Numbered from the stretch's first letter, positions 53,177-61,911 are shown. The stretch is DNA of 64,000 bases from Roseovarius sp. (GCF_030373445.1 NZ_JAUCYU010000007.1:158215-222214), one strand, 5' to 3'. Made by a program: numbers and translations. The notes: generated from the letters alone by a model not told the origin.

Positions 53177-54802
53177 TTACGCGGTCCACATGTCGTCAGT
53201 GAACCAGCCCGCCGAGGTTACGAGCCCGCCCTCATCCGCAGCACAACGCGACACCGCCATTGCCGCGGCCACGGCCCCGTCGATCGACAGCCACTTCTGC
53301 GATTTGGTGAACTTGGCGACATGCCCGTGATCGTTCCGCTTCACTGCCACGTTCGCGAAGCAGTGGCGCAACACCGGGTGCGCGCCGTGATGGAGCTCCC
53401 CGCCGAGGATGGCCCGTTCCAGTTCCTGGTAGGCCGGCATCATCAGCGACGGCACCTGGCGCATGTCGATGGCAGGAAGTCCCTTGTCGAGGATACGCGG
53501 CTGGACCTGCCGGGCCATGTGCGGATCGAAGGCGATCTCGCGCACGTTGAAGCGTTCGCACAGCTCGACAATTTGGCTCTCGATTTCGAGGTAATCGATC
53601 ACGTTGCCTTCGGTGGCGGTGATCAATCCCTGCTCATGCCATTCCACGTAATTCGCGCCAGAGGCATCCTCACGGGCGCGTAGCGTGTCCTCGGGGCAGA
53701 AGAACCACGGGTGCAGGAAATACCCCTCCGCCACACGCCAGCACGCCACGATAACGCTAAGGTCGATCGTCGACGAAAGGTCCACCGCCAGCCAGCAATC
53801 CGCCTCCTCGAGCGTATCGAGTTCGAAGCCCTTTCGCCCGGCGTCGTAGATTTCCATGTCCACGAACGGGTCGGTTGCCGTGTCGAGCCAGATGTTCAGC
53901 TTCAACTGCTTCAGGGATTGCCGTTCACCGATGCTGCGCTCCGCACGCTGGGCATGGCGCCGGAACCCGGCAAGGCTCGGATAGCCGTGGCGCAGACCCG
54001 GATTGACGCGGTGCCAGAAGTCTTCATCACGCCAGTCCACGTCCCGCGCGGCCTCGAAGAGAATGGGCAAAATCGACGGGTCTTCGACCTCGCCACGCGC
54101 CACGCGCCGGGCATCCTCGATCACCTCGTGTGCGAGGTTGTCGTTCCCTCGCCCGGCTGTCGTCGCGACCACGAGCAGCGAGTCGTCAACCTTGTCGAGG
54201 CCGGTTGTCAGTGCCTCCCATAGGTAGCGGTTCGGCCATAGGTGGATCTCGTCGGCCAAAACGAAATTCGGGGTCGAGCCGTGCTGCGGTCCAGCATCGC
54301 CGCTGACCACCTGCATGGCCGCGCCGTCCTTCCGGTAAATCACCTTCTTCGGGGCATTGTGCGCGTCATACGCTTTGACGGCAGCCTCGATGCGCTTGTC
54401 TTCCCGGATGATACCCATCGCCTCTCGGAAGGCGATGCCCGCCTGTGTGCGGTCGAGAGCGGCGAAAATGGCCTCTCCCGAGGGCACCCGTTCTGGCCCG
54501 ATTGTGTGCAGAAGGGCCAGCGCCGCGGACAGGCTGGTCTTTCTGTTCCCACGCGGCAGGAGAAGAACGGCAGTCGTGACGATCCGCCGGCCGTGTTCAT
54601 CGCGTGGCCCATAGATGCGCCGCACGATCCGCTCCTGCCAGGGATCGAGCTGAAAAGCCCGGCGGGGCAGCTTGGATTTCGGGTGTCGCAACGCCCGCAG
54701 AAACTTCACCGCCCGCTCGCCGTAGCCGAACGGGTCAGGGATTTCGGTGTCGTCGTAGATCCAATGTGGGAAAGTATCAGGCGACTTCGAGCGGATTGTC
54801 AT
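53177..54802 (-). CDS. terL: terminase large subunit
   Basis: A 541-residue packaging ATPase/nuclease. The Walker A-like motif is VLLLPRGNRKTSLSA, Walker B is FVLADEIHLWPN, followed by VVATTAGRGND. The nuclease half has AVDLSSTIDLSVIVA and IAFDPHMARQVQ with the expected acidic residues. It belongs with P27-type small terminases. It overlaps the small subunit by 26 bp, and lies directly upstream of the tape measure, not ahead of the portal as in most siphophages. Confidence 0.93.
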   Translation of the reverse strand: MTIRSKSPDTFPHWIYDDTEIPDPFGYGERAVKFLRALRHPKSKLPRRAFQLDPWQERIVRRIYGPRDEHGRRIVTTAVLLLPRGNRKTSLSAALALLHTIGPERVPSGEAIFAALDRTQAGIAFREAMGIIREDKRIEAAVKAYDAHNAPKKVIYRKDGAAMQVVSGDAGPQHGSTPNFVLADEIHLWPNRYLWEALTTGLDKVDDSLLVVATTAGRGNDNLAHEVIEDARRVARGEVEDPSILPILFEAARDVDWRDEDFWHRVNPGLRHGYPSLAGFRRHAQRAERSIGERQSLKQLKLNIWLDTATDPFVDMEIYDAGRKGFELDTLEEADCWLAVDLSSTIDLSVIVACWRVAEGYFLHPWFFCPEDTLRAREDASGANYVEWHEQGLITATEGNVIDYLEIESQIVELCERFNVREIAFDPHMARQVQPRILDKGLPAIDMRQVPSLMMPAYQELERAILGGELHHGAHPVLRHCFANVAVKRNDHGHVAKFTKSQKWLSIDGAVAAAMAVSRCAADEGGLVTSAGWFTDDMWTA

Positions 54803-55184
54803 CGTCGTCCTCCGGGTCGTCGTCGCGGATGGCCGGACGCGATCGCGAGACGGGCGTCAGGCCCAGCTCGGCGGCTAGAAGGCGGGCACGGGTCATCGCG
54901 TCCGACTGGATACCCACGGCCGGGTTGCGCTTCATTTTCCCTTCAAGGTCCACGATCACGCGGCCATGCGTCTGCAGATGCTCTTCCATCTCGCGCACCG
55001 TGCCGATCGCGACACAGTAATTCTCCAGGCTTCCAAGGTCAGCGTCGGTCAGGATGCGCCGTTCAGTCAGGATCGGCATGACTCGCCGCCATTCCTTCGC
55101 GGACTCCTCGGCCAGCCAATCGGGCGCTGGCACATCCGCGATCGCGTCCGGGTCGGTGATCAGGTGCGGTTTCGTGCCTCTCAT
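54777..55184 (-). CDS. terS: terminase small subunit, P27 family
   Basis: A 135-residue protein. MRGTKPHL, then APDWLAEESAKEWRRVMPIL, ILTDADLGSLENYCVAIG and ARLLAAELGLTPVSRSR are typical of the P27 (HK97-like) small terminase that recognises the packaging site. The acidic tail reads DDDPEDDDD. Start ATG overlaps the previous stop (ATGA). Confidence 0.9.
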   Translation of the reverse strand: MRGTKPHLITDPDAIADVPAPDWLAEESAKEWRRVMPILTERRILTDADLGSLENYCVAIGTVREMEEHLQTHGRVIVDLEGKMKRNPAVGIQSDAMTRARLLAAELGLTPVSRSRPAIRDDDPEDDDDNPLEVA

Positions 55185-55498
55185 GGCATCACCTCCCGAC
55201 AACGAAACTCCAAGCCCTTCCGGCGGCCGATGCGCGTGATCTCTTCAATATCGTACGCCGCGCCGTCGAAACTCACGCGGTCCTCATCGGTCACCCCGTC
55301 GAGGTGTCGCGTGCGAAACACGACAGTTGTCTCGCTGGTCTCCCCCGCATTGCGGAGGAATTCCTCGGTCGAGCGCTCCACCAGCTCGGCACGCAGGGTC
55401 GCAACCTTCCCCCAGGTCGAGGATGGCGTGCCGGCATCGTTCACCGTCACGCTGGCGCGCTGGATCTCGATGACGTGCACAAGTTTGCCGGATCTCAT
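55181..55498 (-). CDS. phage head closure protein (head-tail adaptor)
   Basis: A 105-residue SPP1 gp16-like/HK97 gp7-like adaptor: MRSGKLVHVIEIQRASVTVN, STWGKVATLRAELVERSTEE and FRTRHLDGVTDEDRVSFDGA, then YDIEEITRIGRRKGLEFRCREV. It plugs the portal/connector and joins head to tail. Coupled to the tail-completion gene upstream and terS downstream by ATGA overlaps. Confidence 0.88.
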   Translation of the reverse strand: MRSGKLVHVIEIQRASVTVNDAGTPSSTWGKVATLRAELVERSTEEFLRNAGETSETTVVFRTRHLDGVTDEDRVSFDGAAYDIEEITRIGRRKGLEFRCREVMP

Positions 55499-55911
55499 GG
55501 CGCCACCTCTTCGACAAGGCAGTCGATGGTCATCACGCCGTGCGAGCTTTCCCCGTCCGGGTCGGACAGCGCGCGCATGCTCGAAACGCGCCAGTCGGCG
55601 CAGTGGTAGCCGGGGCCGAGGTCGAGCCGTCCTGTGCGGATCGCGGCGCGGATCGCCGCCATGATCTCTTTCACGCCCTCGCGCGAGGGCTCGGTCTTCC
55701 ACACATGAACCGTGTGATAGACGCGGCTGCGGGTGCGCGCGATGCTTCGGCCCTCGTCGATCACTTGCGCATCGCCGATGACAATGCCGGGCCGTGGCGC
55801 CGGCCGGGCGTTCCGGTCGAGGATGGAGCTTGCAGGCACGAGGTCCGTGACCGCTGGCGTGGCCACGAGACGCGCCCGGATGGCTTTCTGTACTGCAAGA
55901 TCAACGCTCAT
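55495..55911 (-). CDS. tail completion protein, DUF3168 family
   Basis: A 138-residue protein with the DUF3168 layout: MSVDLAVQKAIRARLVATPA, DLVPASSILDRN, YHTVHVWKTEPSREGVKEIM and a C-terminal strand VMTIDCLVEEVAP. It is a tail terminator of siphophages and gene transfer agents, sited where the tail tube meets the head. Overlaps the gp10-like gene by 4 bp. Confidence 0.87.
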   Translation of the reverse strand: MSVDLAVQKAIRARLVATPAVTDLVPASSILDRNARPAPRPGIVIGDAQVIDEGRSIARTRSRVYHTVHVWKTEPSREGVKEIMAAIRAAIRTGRLDLGPGYHCADWRVSSMRALSDPDGESSHGVMTIDCLVEEVAP

Positions 55912-56318
55912 TTCGCCTCCCTGATGGCCTTGGCGAGCGCGCGCTTGATGCGCCGTTCCGCCCGCGGCTTGGCCAGACGAAAGCCCGGCCAGAAGAACGG
56001 CTGCGCCGGATGATGCTTGGTGCCGTATTCCTGCAGGTGCGGGTAGCGCACATCGGCGTTGCCGGCCGTGATGGCCACCTGGTTCTCCGGCACAACATGC
56101 GAGCCGCCCGGTTGCGAGTAAGGCGGCGTGGCATGTCCGGAGAGGGTCACCGCGATGGAGCCGATCAGATCGCCTTCATCCTCTGGCGCCAGGCTCTCCA
56201 TCGCCTCTGCAATCTCGTAACCGCCCTGGGCAAGCGCGGGCTCCGCACCGACCTTGCCGGCCTGGATCATGGCCCGAATGCGCCTCTGGAACTTGGAAAG
56301 GCCACCGTCATCTGCCAT
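55908..56318 (-). CDS. HK97 gp10-like tail-completion protein
   Basis: A 136-residue protein of the HK97 gp10 family: the N-terminal FQRRIRAMIQAGKVGAEPAL, MESLAPEDEGDLIGSIAVTL and the conserved PHLQEYGTKHHPAQPFFWPG near residue 105 and a basic C-terminal helix. It acts at the head-tail joint. Its ATG overlaps the connector stop by one base. Confidence 0.9.
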   Translation of the reverse strand: MADDGGLSKFQRRIRAMIQAGKVGAEPALAQGGYEIAEAMESLAPEDEGDLIGSIAVTLSGHATPPYSQPGGSHVVPENQVAITAGNADVRYPHLQEYGTKHHPAQPFFWPGFRLAKPRAERRIKRALAKAIREAK

Positions 56319-56635
56319 TAGAAGGAAAACTCCCGATACGCGGTCACCAGCTCTTGCACGCCATAAGGAACCTCGGCGACGCTCGTGCCGGTCAGGGCCG
56401 TCTCGCGCTGTTCATACCACCAGGCCGCAAGCTGCAGCACGGCCTCGATCAGGGCCGGCGGGATCGGTTCCTGGTCTTCACCGCCGAAGCATTCCTCGAT
56501 CTGGAACCCCAGCATGCGCTCGATGTGGTTGTGAGCCGCGTCGAGCTTCTGCTGGAGAAGGCCATCATCCTCCGGACCGATATCATCGGTGAAGGAAAGC
56601 TGGGCCTTCAGGTCATCGAGTTCCGCGATCGCCAT
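56318..56635 (-). CDS. head-tail connector protein (gp6-like)
   Basis: A 105-residue helical adaptor of the HK97 gp6/SPP1 gp15 type: IAELDDLKAQLSFTDDIGPE, LLQQKLDAAHNHIERMLGFQ and PALIEAVLQLAAWWYEQRET, then YGVQELVTAYREF. The order connector, gp10, DUF3168, closure differs from the commonest (connector, closure, gp10, DUF3168). Confidence 0.88.
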   Translation of the reverse strand: MAIAELDDLKAQLSFTDDIGPEDDGLLQQKLDAAHNHIERMLGFQIEECFGGEDQEPIPPALIEAVLQLAAWWYEQRETALTGTSVAEVPYGVQELVTAYREFSF

Positions 56636-56643
56636 GGGCCACC

Positions 56644-57123
56644 TTACGCCTCGGCTGCGTCAACGCGCACGACGTTGGAGTTCACCCAAAGCGTGGCGTT
56701 CAATTTCATGACGTTGTTCGCGCTATCGAACTGTTCCGAGGCGCCGCCCACGATGGCCGCGAACATGCGTTCGGAGGCGGTGCCGCCCTCGGGGGCATCA
56801 TCGAAGACCAGCCGGAATGCGTAGTTGTCGTCGGTCTTTTCAGCGGTATGAACCGCGATCTGCCCCGCGTCGGCGTAATCTATGCCGCAGACGACTTCCA
56901 TCGTGCCGGCGCTGCGCTGACCCTTGAGCCGTTTCGTGCGGCGGGTGCCGATGGCATCAAAGGCGATTTCCTGGGCCGTGTCGCCGAGCGAACCCAGCGA
57001 TTCCAGTTCCTTGATCTCGACCCACGTTTCGCCGGAGAAGTCGGTATCCTCCAGGTCGTCGTCGGCCAGGCTGATGGCACCGCCGATGTAGAGCTTGGCG
57101 CCTGCGGTTGCGAAGATAGGCAT
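56644..57123 (-). CDS. phage tail tube protein (major tail)
   Basis: A 159-residue protein beginning MPIFATAGAKLYIGG, with WVEIKELESLGSLGDTAQEI, KRLKGQRSAGTMEVVCG and FRLVFDDAPEGG. This is the layout of siphophage major tail tube proteins. It lies between the HNH gene and the connector, that is, inside the head module, an unusual place. It begins 2 bp after the HNH stop. Confidence 0.82.
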   Translation of the reverse strand: MPIFATAGAKLYIGGAISLADDDLEDTDFSGETWVEIKELESLGSLGDTAQEIAFDAIGTRRTKRLKGQRSAGTMEVVCGIDYADAGQIAVHTAEKTDDNYAFRLVFDDAPEGGTASERMFAAIVGGASEQFDSANNVMKLNATLWVNSNVVRVDAAEA

Positions 57124-57125
57124 GA

Positions 57126-57479
57126 TCAGTTCTTCCTTAAGCTGCGGCGCTCTTCACGTTGCTTTGCGCCTGAATGACAGGGGGTGCAGAGGGGTTGCCA
57201 ATTGGCCTGATCCCAGAACAGTGTCTGGTCACCCCTGTGCGGTGTGATGTGGTCCACCACGGTGGCCTTCGCCCCGCAGCGGGCGCAGCGCGGCTTGCGC
57301 CTGAGAAACGCCTTGCGGGCTTTCTCCCATGCGCCAGTGTAGCCGCGCTGGCTGGAATTCGGCCGGGTCTTGTCGAACCGGGCTTTCCGCTCGGCATCCC
57401 GTTTTTGCTGACAGGGGCAGCGAACGCCATGAGCAACGCGACGTCCGCATGAACACAAAGAAGGAGGACTTTGCGGCAT
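57126..57479 (-). CDS. HNH endonuclease
   Basis: A 117-residue nuclease. Two zinc-type pairs are visible (SLCSCGRR, then CARCG and CTPCH), and the HNH core is VVDHITPHRGDQTLFWDQAN, then WQPLCTPCHSGAK. In HK97-like phages an HNH protein assists TerL-dependent cleavage at cos sites. Here it lies far from terL, between decoration and tail-tube genes. Confidence 0.9.
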   Translation of the reverse strand: MPQSPPSLCSCGRRVAHGVRCPCQQKRDAERKARFDKTRPNSSQRGYTGAWEKARKAFLRRKPRCARCGAKATVVDHITPHRGDQTLFWDQANWQPLCTPCHSGAKQREERRSLRKN

Positions 57480-57501
57480 GGTGCTGCCCCTGCCGTCACG
57501 G

Positions 57502-57885
57502 TCAGGTCACCGGCGCGTCGGCGGGGTGGCCCTTCACGATCGTCACCCCGGCGGCGATGGATGTGCCGCTGTTCTTGGTGAGGACCATGCGGACGTACCG
57601 CCGATAACCGATGTACCCGACCTTGACCGTGGCGTTGGCTTCGAGGCTGGCGGGGAAGCTCCCGGACAAGTGTGCCGCGGCAACGTCCGCCCAGCCGGTC
57701 GATCCGTCCTCGCTCTCCTGCAGCTTCGCGGTGAAGTCGCCGGAAGAGACTATGGCCCCGGTGTTGATGACCACCGTCGCCGCGTTGAACCCGATCAGGT
57801 CGATCGGGTCAGCGGTGTTGGTGGCGGAGAGGACGGCAGGCGCAACCGCTTGAACCACCCCGATATTCGATGCTTGATCTCGCAT
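57502..57885 (-). CDS. capsid-associated (decoration-like) protein
   Basis: A 127-residue beta-rich protein: MRDQASNIGVVQAVAPAVL, IDLIGFNAATVVINTGAI, DFTAKLQESEDGSTGWADVA and VGYIGYRRYVRMVL. Proteins of this pattern follow major capsid genes in alphaproteobacterial phages and prophages and probably decorate or stabilise the head. AGGAGA precedes the ATG, 12 bp after the capsid stop. Confidence 0.75.
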   Translation of the reverse strand: MRDQASNIGVVQAVAPAVLSATNTADPIDLIGFNAATVVINTGAIVSSGDFTAKLQESEDGSTGWADVAAAHLSGSFPASLEANATVKVGYIGYRRYVRMVLTKNSGTSIAAGVTIVKGHPADAPVT

Positions 57886-57897
57886 TGTTAAGTCTCC

Positions 57898-59064
57898 TCA
57901 GCTCGTGGCCATTTTCAATTTCCGGAACCGCGCGGCCTGCAAGACGCGACCACCGACACGGCGGGTGGCGTGAATGCGGGTGACGCCTTTGCGGGCCTGT
58001 GTGTACGGATCGGACAGGATCGACATGGCGAGGCGGTCCACGATCCGATACGCGCTGAAATCGCCGTAGAGGATCGGGAAGGCATCGGCTTCAAGATCGG
58101 GCATGTCCACCGCCTCGACCACCGGGCGGCCAAGGATCGTCTCGGGCTGGCCGGCTTGGTAGGACGGTTGCCAGAGGAACCGGCCATCGCCATCCTTCAG
58201 GGTGCGCACGATGCCCAGCGTGGTGCCGTTCATCATCCAGGTACCGTTGTTCCGGTATGCGGCCGGCAGGTCATACATCAGCTTGACCAGCTGATCCGCG
58301 GAGAGGTTCGTGGCGTGGCCGTTGAGCCATTCCCCGATGCCGGCATGGGTCATCAGGCCCTCGGGCTGTCCAGCGCCGGTGCCGTTGACGAAGGCAACGC
58401 CCTCCTTTTGACCGAAGTCCTCGGCCAGAGCCATGCGCACTTCCGCCTCGGCGGTGCCGCCACTGTCGGAGAGAAGCTCGTTGCTGATGTCGACGAACGT
58501 GGTCAGCTTGTGCGGCACAACTTCGAGCTGGCCGAAAGTGACCGTCGATTCTTCGGCCTCCTCGGTCTCGCCTTCCCACTGCGCGTTGGTAATGCCGGCT
58601 CTCTTGGGATACTTGATCGAAGGTCCGGTGATGCCGCGAACGCTGGCCACAGACCGGATCGGCGAAAACTCCACGAGGTCGCGCACGAACTCCGTCGACA
58701 TTTCGGCCGGCGCCAGGTAGCCCGCCTGCGGGTCGCTCGAAACGGTGAGCGCCTTGACCTCTTCATCCGGCGTCTCACGGCCCCGGCTCAGGTAAACCGC
58801 GAACGCCTTGCGCTCGATTTCCGCCTGCTCGTCGGGGTCGTCGTCACCGCCCTTGGCGCGGTTTGACTTCGCCTCTATCTTGTCGAGCCGCTCCTCGATC
58901 CTGGTCGTGTCGGTCTTCTTCTCGATCTCCTCGAGCCGCTTGTTCACGGTCTCGGTCAGATCGCCGATGGCCTTCGTGACGATATCGTTCGGATCGTCCT
59001 CGCCGCCATCCTTGAGGGTGAGCACCGTGCTGCCCAGCAGCTCGGCCTTTTTCAGATGTCGCAT
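57898..59064 (-). CDS. major capsid protein, HK97 fold
   Basis: A 388-residue capsid protein. The first 100 residues are a charged coiled coil (ETVNKRLEEIEKKTDTTRIE), the scaffolding delta domain removed by the prohead protease. The mature shell starts around 110: KALTVSSDPQAGYLAPAE, VEFSPIRSVASVRGITG, VPHKLTTFVDISNELLSDSG and the A-domain region VTRIHATRRVGGRVL. Forms the icosahedral shell. Directly after the protease gene. Confidence 0.94.
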   Translation of the reverse strand: MRHLKKAELLGSTVLTLKDGGEDDPNDIVTKAIGDLTETVNKRLEEIEKKTDTTRIEERLDKIEAKSNRAKGGDDDPDEQAEIERKAFAVYLSRGRETPDEEVKALTVSSDPQAGYLAPAEMSTEFVRDLVEFSPIRSVASVRGITGPSIKYPKRAGITNAQWEGETEEAEESTVTFGQLEVVPHKLTTFVDISNELLSDSGGTAEAEVRMALAEDFGQKEGVAFVNGTGAGQPEGLMTHAGIGEWLNGHATNLSADQLVKLMYDLPAAYRNNGTWMMNGTTLGIVRTLKDGDGRFLWQPSYQAGQPETILGRPVVEAVDMPDLEADAFPILYGDFSAYRIVDRLAMSILSDPYTQARKGVTRIHATRRVGGRVLQAARFRKLKMATS

Positions 59065-59065
59065 G

Positions 59066-59572
59066 TCAGTTTCCTTTTGCGAGCTGCGCCGCGGCGCGTT
59101 GAAGGGATGCCGCCAGCGTCAGCGCGCGGACGGCGGTTTTTGCAGAGGTCACCCGTGCGCCGGGGTGCATCGGGATCGTGACCAGCGAAGCTTCCATGAG
59201 TTCCAGCTCGTTGATCGTCCGGCCGCCGCGGGCGCGGGGCGTGGCCTTCTTTGTTCGGAAGCCGATCGAGATACCTCGTACGGCGCCGGCGCGGACCAGG
59301 GCACGCACTTCGCGGGCACGCGCTACGTCATCGATGAGCAAGCGCCCCTTCAGGCGCAGCCCCTCGGCATCGTCTTCAGCGGTGTCCCACGTGCCCACTG
59401 GGTCATTCTGGTCATGGCCGAAGAGCATCGGCAGGGGCAGCGAGGTGCCGGAGAATGCACCCTTCTGGATTATGTCGCCGATCCGGTCGGCCTCGGCATA
59501 CTTCCAGGCCAGCCCCTCGATGGTACCGTCATCCGTCGCGTCGAGCTTGGTTTCGAGGTACACACGTTCCAT
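59066..59572 (-). CDS. HK97-family prohead protease
   Basis: A 168-residue serine protease that matures the procapsid. IEGLAWKYAEADRIGDIIQK, PMLFGHDQNDPVGTWD with the catalytic His, and AVRGISIGFRTKKATPRARG with the Ser, followed by NELELMEASLVTIPMHPGA. Its ATG overlaps the previous stop by one base. The capsid gene follows after one base. Confidence 0.93.
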   Translation of the reverse strand: MERVYLETKLDATDDGTIEGLAWKYAEADRIGDIIQKGAFSGTSLPLPMLFGHDQNDPVGTWDTAEDDAEGLRLKGRLLIDDVARAREVRALVRAGAVRGISIGFRTKKATPRARGGRTINELELMEASLVTIPMHPGARVTSAKTAVRALTLAASLQRAAAQLAKGN

Positions 59573-59964
59573 CAGTTGGCGTCCTTCCGGAAATGCACTC
59601 GGGAAGAGGCGAAGGCGTCGACTTCGGCCTGAAGCCAGTTCGAAGCCCTGAGGACGCGCACCGCATTGGCGTGCGTCAGGGGCAGCGGTTCATCACCCTC
59701 CGAGATCTCCCAGTCGAGAATGCAGCGGGCGAGGCTGTCGAGACGGGCGCGTTCCCGCGCCTCGGCAGACACCCGGCCTTCGGCATCGGCCACCTCCGAC
59801 AGGTCGTCGGCGAGGCGGAGGCGGGCACGGTTCTGCGTTTCACTGTCAGGCCCGGCCAGCTTGAAGCGAATACCCGTCGACCGGCCGGTCACGGGGTCGA
59901 GAAGATCGAGCCAGGCGCCGCGCTCCTGGTCGGCCGAGAAGGCGCGGATATCGTCAAGCTGCAT
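59572..59964 (-). CDS. 130-residue hypothetical protein between portal and protease
   Basis: A soluble, charged protein: MQLDDIRAFSADQERGAWLD, then VTGRSTGIRFKLAGPDSET and a helical ARERARLDSLARCILDWEI. Proteins with this pattern occur near the capsid genes of alphaproteobacterial phages, but I do not know a function; a tail-assembly or head-assembly accessory is possible. GGAG precedes the ATG; it overlaps the portal gene by 11 bp. Confidence 0.65.
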   Translation of the reverse strand: MQLDDIRAFSADQERGAWLDLLDPVTGRSTGIRFKLAGPDSETQNRARLRLADDLSEVADAEGRVSAEARERARLDSLARCILDWEISEGDEPLPLTHANAVRVLRASNWLQAEVDAFASSRVHFRKDAN

Positions 59965-61177
59965 CGGGTGTCTCCTCGTCCTCGGCATCCGCGTCGTCGC
60001 TCTTGGAAGCGGCTGCCGTGATGTTCGGGTTCATGAACTGGTCACCGCCCTCGCGCGGCGGCAAGCCCAGCCACTGCCGGCCCTCATTGGGGTTGATCAC
60101 CTGCGACGAAATCAGCGAGTTGATCACGGTCGAGCGTGTGTCGAGATCGGCGCGGGTGAGATCATCGCGATCAAACCGGATGACGTACTGGCCGCGCCGC
60201 TCGTCGGTGAAGAGCGCGCGGCGCAGCGCGCCCTCGGTGGCCCTCAGCCACGGCTCCAAGGTGTAGCTCAGGAACTCGCGCCCCTGCTGCTCCCCGTTGC
60301 TCCACGTCGCGCGCTCAAGGTCGAACAGCATCGGCGGAGGCACGCGAAAGCACCGGGCGATTTCGAGGATCTGGAACTTGCGGTTTTCGAGGAACTGCGC
60401 GTCCGTCGAGTTGAAGGTGAAGGGCTCGAACTCCACGCCATCGTAGAGGATGGCAGTCTCCCCCTGGCCGTCATTGCTTTCGTGCGTGGCGCGCCACGCA
60501 GCGCGGGCTTTCCTCACAGATTCTTCAGGCATAGCCTTCGGGAACTTCAGAGCACCTGAGGGGCGGGCACCGCGCCCGAACAGCTTTGCCGCGTGGTGGT
60601 CGAGAGCAATGGCCGTGCCGATGGCCTCGCGGGCCAGCGACAGCGGCGCACGTCCGAACGGGCTCCGGAGGTGGATAAGGTTGGCAGCAGGCACCGGCCG
60701 AGCGTCGATCTTGTAGCTGGGCTCGCCGGTCGTCTGATCGAACTGGACGTCAATGACGCCGCGGCGATACCGGATAATCTCGGCAATGCGGCCGTCGCCC
60801 AGGCGATTGACGTAGGCCGTGCCGCCCCGGTCGTCGGAGAGCGCGTCAATCACGAGGTCGCGCAGGAGCTCAAAGCCGGAGGTCCAGTCATTGGCGCTGT
60901 CGCGAAGGAAGGCCAGGGCCGGATGGTTCGGCTCTGAGACCTCGGTGCCATCCTCCTCGATGCGCTTCACGGACACATCGAGCGTGGCCACGGCCTCCGA
61001 AATGACGCGGATTGCAGAGCCAACCGCCGGCACCCGCAGTGCCGCATCCGGCGTGACAGCCACGTTCCCCGTCGAGGTCGGAGTGATACCGAAGATCGCA
61101 AAGAGGTCATCGCCGGGTTCGGCGAGCCCCTTTGTTTCGGTCGAAGGCTGAGATTTGCGCGAGGTGAATGGCCACAT
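59954..61177 (-). CDS. phage portal protein, HK97 family
   Basis: A 407-residue portal forming the dodecameric DNA channel at one capsid vertex. Typical elements: VPAVGSAIRVISEAVATLDV, HPALAFLRDSANDWTSGFEL, LIHLRSPFGRAPLSLAREAI, IARCFRVPPPMLFDLERATW and LISSQVINPNEGRQWLGLPP. Acidic C-terminus. First gene of the structural run; 180 bp of non-coding DNA precede it. Confidence 0.94.
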   Translation of the reverse strand: MWPFTSRKSQPSTETKGLAEPGDDLFAIFGITPTSTGNVAVTPDAALRVPAVGSAIRVISEAVATLDVSVKRIEEDGTEVSEPNHPALAFLRDSANDWTSGFELLRDLVIDALSDDRGGTAYVNRLGDGRIAEIIRYRRGVIDVQFDQTTGEPSYKIDARPVPAANLIHLRSPFGRAPLSLAREAIGTAIALDHHAAKLFGRGARPSGALKFPKAMPEESVRKARAAWRATHESNDGQGETAILYDGVEFEPFTFNSTDAQFLENRKFQILEIARCFRVPPPMLFDLERATWSNGEQQGREFLSYTLEPWLRATEGALRRALFTDERRGQYVIRFDRDDLTRADLDTRSTVINSLISSQVINPNEGRQWLGLPPREGGDQFMNPNITAAASKSDDADAEDEETPDAA

Positions 61178-61357
61178 AAAGCCAAGTTCGCAGGAAAGTA
61201 TTCGGCCCGGCAGATTGCAAATGTTGGGTTTTGACAGGTTCTAGTGGGTATCGTGCGTGGGCAAAAAATCTATTTCGGGCCGATCTTGTCCGCTACTCCC
61301 CGCGCCGGTCCCCAGGGTGGCCCGAAAGTCCGGAACCACCCCCCCAGCCGGTGACCG
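61178..61357. other. non-coding gap before the portal gene
   Basis: A 180-bp gap between the replication and structural genes. It holds a C-run (CCACCCCCCCAGCCGG, about 61336-61351) within a GC-rich segment, and a TTGACA sequence on the plus strand. It likely contains the late promoter, and could contain the packaging site (cos), but neither can be shown from sequence alone. Confidence 0.4.
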
Positions 61358-61645
61358 TCATCCGTCCAGAATGTCCATGCTGTCCAAAGCGCTCCGCACC
61401 TGCTCCATCGCGGCTTCGATGATGATCGGCTTGGCACTTCCAAGGAAGCGCAGTTCGGGCGTCATCGTCCAAAGTTTTATCTCACCACCTTGTCGAACCA
61501 GTCGGAGGTTCTTGGCACACAAGGGCCACATCAGCAGCGTGAAGGTTGCGAGCAACTCGGTGTCCGACCGCAGCTTCTTGGGTGGAATGGACATTGCCAC
61601 ATCGGTGATCTTCGGGGGTTTCTGTTCTATATCCTGCATCTTCAT
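61358..61645 (-). CDS. 95-residue hypothetical protein
   Basis: A small soluble protein: VAMSIPPKKLRSDTELLATF, then TLLMWPLCAKNLRLVRQGGE and a C-terminal helix. No family recognised. Its ATG overlaps the HTH gene's stop (ATGA); the second ATG, two codons on, has the better ribosome site (AAAGGGAA). In the same operon as the replication protein. Confidence 0.6.
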   Translation of the reverse strand: MKMQDIEQKPPKITDVAMSIPPKKLRSDTELLATFTLLMWPLCAKNLRLVRQGGEIKLWTMTPELRFLGSAKPIIIEAAMEQVRSALDSMDILDG

Positions 61646-61872
61646 TTCCCTTTCGTCTTCAGCCACGCCATCAGCTCGGAACGGAAGGCGAAGAAACTGC
61701 CGTCCGGTTCGGGTCGATAGATCGGGCAATCATCAAGCCGGGACAGCCGCCGTGCCTTGTCCGTGCTCACCCCGAGTGCGCTGGCAATATTGGTCAGGCC
61801 CCAGATCTTCTCTGTGCTGGTGAGAGTGTCGAACCGCACCGGGTTCAGTTGTGGTTGTTGGTTGCTGCTCAT
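61642..61872 (-). CDS. 76-residue HTH DNA-binding protein
   Basis: Contains an excisionase/MerR-like motif: KIWGLTNIASALGVSTDKAR, then RLSRLDDCPIYRPEPDGSFFAFRSELMAWL. AAAGGAAA lies 6 bp before the ATG. A longer reading of 49 residues would run through the hexamer repeat region and is rejected. It sits directly downstream of the repeats and may bind there. Confidence 0.72.
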   Translation of the reverse strand: MSSNQQPQLNPVRFDTLTSTEKIWGLTNIASALGVSTDKARRLSRLDDCPIYRPEPDGSFFAFRSELMAWLKTKGK

Positions 61873-61911
61873 TAGATTTCCTTTCTCTTCAGTTTCTGTG
61901 AACCAACGCAC

